64,000 nt of DNA from Merluccius polli (taxonomy: Eukaryota > Chordata > Actinopteri > Gadiformes > Merlucciidae), in NCBI GenBank assembly GCA_030340625.1, contig JAOPHQ010002898.1, forward strand, positions 1 to 64,000. The letters are read 5' to 3'. Positions 27,901 to 64,000 of the stretch are shown here, one piece after another (the first letter of the stretch is position 1; each line of letters starts with the position of its first letter). The notes beneath the pieces were generated by a model. That model did no database searches and had not been told where the DNA came from. It was given only the letters and a program-made list of their open reading frames with translations. The position numbers were made by a program, and so were the translations under genes.

Positions 27901-30900
27901 TGCATCACCCACCGCGAGTGAGGCCTGACATCACTCTGGACCAGACTGAAAGAGAGCTGACTGCTTCTGCATTCAGGGAGGTAATTCCAGACACATATAT
28001 TTTGTGTCGGCATAAATGACAGAGCATATTGTGTAGCTGCTAATTGAATTATATTCAACACATGAGGTTTTATAAAGAACAGTGTTGCAGGCAACATGAT
28101 CAAAAGTAGTGAACCATCTTTTCTATTTCATTAAAAAAAAACTTGATTCACAGTGGTCTTACTGGGAGGGACAGGGGAACGGTGTGAGTTTCTATTAACA
28201 TGCAATTATGTCAGGATGTTGTTAGATGATTCATGTTATGTTATCTATTTACCTTGCTGTCTTACTTTTCAAAAATATTACACAAATATATCTCAAGTGT
28301 AAAGTTGTAAGCAGTTACATTTCATAGAACAATTTCTACCACTTTGGAGATTATTGATGACGGTGTCATTTTCAACTATACCTTCAGTTAAATACATTAT
28401 TTTACAAATAGACTATATAGGCCTACATTTTAGAAACAGAAGGGAACTTGTGCGTGCATGCTTTTTTGCTGTTGATTAGACCAGACCAGCCAGACGAGCA
28501 TGCCTCACCCAGAACAGCGGAACAATAATTAACTATCTGAGTGATGTGTAACCGGCGATAGTTAAATATAGGGGTATAAGCAGGGTGGGACTGTTTCGCA
28601 AAGAGCATTGCAACAACACATCTTGTTTGTTATCTGATTTAACTAGGTGATGATACACCCTGCTTTGTTATCATTGGATCCTCTGAATTTGTTTTGGAGC
28701 AGCCAACCAGCAGTTTATGGCACACATTTTTATTTGATGCCGACTCATTTCTGTTAAACCATCCAAGGCCATCTTAAGCCAACTCAATTAAAAGCATTTT
28801 AAGGTGCTCATTGTGGAAAGGTCTTGTTGTATTATGTATAATTACTTTTTGTTGCATTTCATCTCAACTCGTCTCGTCTCATGCTCATTTGATCATTTTG
28901 TTTTTAAACAGGCTTACTGTAATCAGGACACTTCTCAATGTGGCTTTCCCTGAATAAATGGAGGATTTGCTTGATTTTGACAGATTGTTTACTCCATGAC
29001 ACATATTGTACATAGCTGTACTGTATATATTGCTGCCATGTCACGTTCTATTCTTATTTTCATCTTTTCTTTGTTAGCTTTGCAGTTTTCCATCAACTTT
29101 CCTGAACCAACTTTCCTGTTATTGGAAGACAAAGGGTCTGACACACTGAAATCCATGGTTGATCAATAAATAGTGGTTTATTTGAACAACATATGGCTTA
29201 TGTACAAGTGCATTATTAATGTTAAAACAAATAAAACATTCAAATAAAATAAATCAGAACATGTATTGGTACAATCCATGTTTTTTGTTTTGTTTTTTAC
29301 ATTCATTATAATCTCCATACAATAGAGATTTTGAGCCAGAAGCAAGGTCTTAGAAGCAAAAGTAAAGCCTATTGGGGGTTTAACGCAGTTGAGAATCTCA
29401 TTTTCCAAGTTGAACACGTCAATCTAGTCGATCTAGTCGAGTAATCAAAGTGTCAAGACACATAAGGGAAATTCATACTTCAATGTTAGCAACGGTGACA
29501 ACTGTAGAGTGACGTAGCTTGGTGGATCGTATTTCGTTAATTTCTTATGAAGAGAAGTTGACTAATCCAAAGGTCAAAGCGGTATCAATGATCGTACTGT
29601 TGGCTGGGCTTCCGCAATGCAAAGACAATTTCTACAACACGCACGTTGTTTATTCAGTGGTTTCTTTCTTAATAGTGGTTGTGAAAACAAATTTAAAAAA
29701 AGTGAATCCAGTGCCAAGGTTCAATGTATGGAAATCCGGCAAAAGATGTCTACCCACAATGCACATCTTTCAAAATCCTTCTCCTATTTCTTTTTCAGCT
29801 TTTAAGGCAGCCAAAGAATAAATCAAAAATTTGCTCAATTGAAAATATTGTGCTTTAACGCTCGGCATTGGCATTTGTTTTCACATGGAACTGTCCAACG
29901 TGTTATAATTGCATTTTCCAATCTAAATAAAATTGACACACACCATATAGTCCAGCTGTATGTGTGGATGTCTATCACAGGACAAAAAAACAAAACAATA
30001 GGTACTAGGTACGCTCCGTCAGTACATATCATAGGAAAGTATATCTACGAGCATGCACACACACACACAGCACGCACACACACACACACACCATTGTGAA
30101 GAGTATTTCCAAGATCAGACTTGTTGGCCAACCCCCGCCCCCCGCCTGAAGATAAATGACTTGCAATACATTGTTACTGTAAAAGACTGCGTTTATCACA
30201 TTTGAAATGACAAGACATCATTTATTTGGCTCTAGAATCGTACAGTACAAAGTGTTTTACTATTATGAAGAATGCTGTAAACGGTGGCCTATCTACAATC
30301 ATATATAGTTTGCTAGGTAAGTGTTACAATTGCCTCAATGCATCAGATATGTAACTACCGATGAACACAACTCATAATCAAGTGTAATGCTGTCCACAGT
30401 GGTGTTCTGAAAGGAACGTGACATAATGTACATGTGTGTGAGCCATCAAAGAATCGCCGTTTTCTTGAGTCTTTTGATGTAAAAATGTTAATAGGATAAT
30501 ATTTTGAATGGCAAATGAAGCAAAGGACTAGACCTTCATTTCAAACTGTGTGGAGTTGGCATTGCAGCTTCTGGAAGTAAAACATAGCGCATGTATGAAT
30601 CGTGACATACAAATTCTGTGTACTTCACAACATTATCTGGGGGAAAAAACAATGATTTTCAATGTTGTGATATATTGCAATGTAATTAACTGGATGTTTT
30701 CACTAATGGCCCATTGAACATTTTTTTGTTTTTTTTTTCATCCTCGACAACCTCAAGGCTGCTTTTATGATGTTTATTTTGTTGACTTTTCTTTTTTCAT
30801 CCATGCTTTGTCCCTAGGTGCAAAGCATAAGGTGCCACTAAACATTCACACAAACATCGTCTGAATGCCTCATAGCTTTGCACAATAAAGGGCACACGCC

Positions 30901-32006
30901 ACAGGAGATTATGCTCCAAAAACTGAATCAAGCACAACACCTATGTATGCATTTGCTCACAACGATAGATTTTTAGAATGAAAATAAGAAAAATAACAAT
31001 TGCATACCAGAGGATTTATTGACTGGAGCATTTGCAACAAAAAATACTAAAAACTCTCCCAAGCTCACACTTTCACTCTTCTTTTGTTTTACCTAAGAAG
31101 TCTTCAAAATACAAAGTTGCATCTCTGGACCTTGGAAAAAACGGTCTGATCTGGGCCTGATCTGGCCTTTCATTTGTCCTCCACAACAAAAAGGTGACAT
31201 TCAGGATTTTGTAATTCATAATAACATTGTCTTAATTATTTCTTGGCACAGTAGAATTTTTAATTTGGTCAGATTAGCTTTTGGTGTTTGTGTTTAGTTA
31301 TTAAATGTCCAATCGGAGCATTTGTTTAGTTTACTCAGGACAAAATACCGTAATTTATATTAACATTTTCTTTTTTTCTCTCCTGTCGTCCCTCAATGTA
31401 GCCCAACAATTTTACACACATATGCTGAGTGGACATGTCATCAGAACAGAAGTACCAGTGATTTTCTTTTTTTCTTTTTTTGGGAGCAGCAATGCAATTC
31501 CACCGATGCTCCACTTTTCCCTCTAAGTCTTTAAAACAACAGACAGTGATTCATTTGATTTTTTTTGTTTGTTTTTTTTTACACGCAAGTAAGTTCATGG
31601 GCTGGTGATATCAGCATTGCAAAAAGTTTACCGTCACACGATCACAACACAGCCTCCCAGCACTGTCCCCCGCCACTTGCATCGTCTCCGTTCATTGGCT
31701 GAATGCAGTGAGGGTGAGAACAGTAAGAAAAGTGCACCGCATATTGACACGACTCCAGAAACTGGGCTTCTCCAGAAGTCTTGGTTAAGTGCCTGTAGTG
31801 CCAGCAGGGCGGTGAACACCTTTACCGCCGCTCGCCACGCCCCGAGTGGCCCTCGGACCGTTTTCCCGCCTCACTCACCCCGCCTCACTCACCCCGCCTC
31901 ACTCACCCCGCCCCCCCCACCCCCACCCACCCACCCCACACATTCACTTCTTCCCAAAAGAAGGAGAAGCTTCTTCCCTGTTTGGACCACCGCATTCATG
32001 GGAACC
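27901..32006. other. Between tubulin and slc22a23: AT-rich, probable slc22a23 3' UTR
   Basis: No gene was found. On the minus strand an AATAAA lies at 29177-29182 and further TTTATT complements lie upstream of it, so the AT-rich block from about 29.2 to 32.0 kb could be a long slc22a23 3' UTR. Three tandem 14-bp CCCCGCCTCACTCA units lie at about 31866-31910. Short CA tracts lie near 30055-30092. Confidence 0.35.
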
Positions 32007-32689
32007 TCACGACGACAGCTCCACGTTGGGGGCATTGTTCTCCGTGCTGCTCGAGTCCCTGAGGGGGAGGACCCCCGAGTTTATAGGGGAGGAGGAGACA
32101 GTGCATTCGACTAGGGAGACGGGCTCCTCCTCCTCCTCCTCCTGCTTCTCCTTCTCCTCTTCTGTGGAGAACGGTTCAGCCGCCTCTGGTACCGCCATCT
32201 CTATGGCACCAGAGGTGGACGCCAGTCCCGGTGAGGGCCCCGCGGGCCCCTCGCACCTAACGTCCCCGACATCGACCGGCTCGACGACGGAGGCCGCCGC
32301 CGCGGGGGCGATGTCATCCGTGACCGAGGGAGGGGGTTTGGGGTCGTCCGCCGACAAGGCGGGGTGTGCGTTAACGGGCGGAGAGGGAGTCGGGGACGGG
32401 GGCGTGCAAGTAAGAGCAGGAGGAGGGGGAGGGGTGGGAGGAGGCGGGGGAGGAGGAGGAGGAGCTACATCATGAACGTCCTCCGTACAAGGAGGAGGAG
32501 GAGATGGAGGGGGAGGAGTAGAGTCCGGCGGTGGGGGCCGGGCACAGTCCATGCGAGGCGCCGTGGGGGAGTCTCGCTTTGGGAGCGGGGAGGAGGAGGA
32601 AGGAGGAGGAGGGAGGGTGACCGGTGCGGGTACGGGTACATCGTGGGTGGCGCCGTCGATGAGGGGGTCAAGGAAGGGGGGTGGGGAGG

Positions 32690-32960
32690 GACCAGGAGGA
32701 GGTGAAGGACCAGGAGAAGGAGAAGAAGGAGGAGGGGGAGGAGAAGGAGAAGCGGGAGGAGGGGGAGGAGAAGTAGAAGAGGGAGGAGGGGGAGGAGAAG
32801 GCGAAGAGGGAGGAGGGGGAGGAGAAGGAGAAGAGGGAGGAGGGGGAGGAGAAGGAGAAGAGGGAGGAGGGGGAGGAGAAGGCGAAGAGGGAGGAGGGGG
32901 AGGAGAAGGCGAAGGGGGAGGAGAAGGCGCAGAGGGAGGAGGGGGAGGAGAAGAGGAGGG
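32690..32960. repeat. 27-bp purine-rich minisatellite
   Basis: Units of GAAGAGGGAGGAGGGGGAGG plus AGAAGGC or AGAAGGA repeat about eight times with small variants. The strand is almost purely purine. The unit length is a multiple of three, encoding SSPSPPPPP-like repeats on the minus strand if translated. Confidence 0.9.
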
Positions 32961-33057
32961 AGGAAGAGGACGACGGCCATCCGGCGACGGAGCAGAGGCT
33001 TCGGGGCCGGCCGAGTCTGGGAGAACCGGGGGGCTGGAGTCTAAAAGGGCGGTGGGC

Positions 33058-64000
<30,943 letters not shown>

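Noticed and set aside
32465..32980. Leu/Pro-rich 171-codon minus-strand frame
   Set aside because: A third-frame reading of the 27-bp minisatellite; pure low complexity.

Overview
The window is vertebrate nuclear DNA and almost certainly from a teleost. It has intron-rich genes with GT-AG splice sites, Tc1-like and hAT-like transposons, the 3' tails of common fish LINEs, and a very high load of dinucleotide repeats, with TA, CA and GA tracts of 50-150 bp every few kilobases. That repeat density recalls gadiform genomes such as cod, but the sequence does not fix the species.

Four protein-coding loci were assembled exon by exon from reading frames, splice sites and intron phases. (1) 95-6718, minus strand: a desmocollin-like desmosomal cadherin with twelve exons, from the signal peptide to the fourth/fifth cadherin repeat. 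Its 3' end lies beyond the left edge. (2) 9897-18300, plus strand: a complete desmoglein-2-like gene of 14 exons encoding 1113 residues. The two are head to head, 3.2 kb apart, as desmocollins and desmogleins are in other vertebrates. Their products pair across cell contacts and hold plakoglobin inside the cell. (3) 23637-27615, minus strand: a complete four-exon beta-tubulin gene of 453 residues with an unusual C-terminal tail. (4) 33058-64000, minus strand: slc22a23, an orphan major-facilitator transporter. Ten exons are visible and the N-terminal exon(s) lie beyond the right edge. A beta-tubulin next to slc22a23 matches the human 6p25 arrangement, whereas the human desmosomal cadherin cluster is on chromosome 18.

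Much of the rest is mobile or repetitive. An intact Tc1/mariner element with DD36E catalytic spacing sits in a slc22a23 intron at 40079-41298. A non-autonomous element family starting TAGCC, with 9-bp target duplications, occurs three times (1252-1645, 49510-50023, 50253-50772). It carries a promoter-like block and the first coding exon of a RecQ-helicase-like protein, which resembles a Pack-type element. Nested MITEs, a hAT MITE with a perfect 8-bp target duplication, and a degenerate tandem array fill 19.6-22.6 kb and parts of the slc22a23 introns.

Two themes recur. Simple repeats form or abut several 3' splice sites. Perfect or near-perfect foldbacks with short loops are scattered through the introns. 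The end of slc22a23 is ambiguous: an in-frame stop is followed by about 1 kb that stays open in the neighbouring frame.
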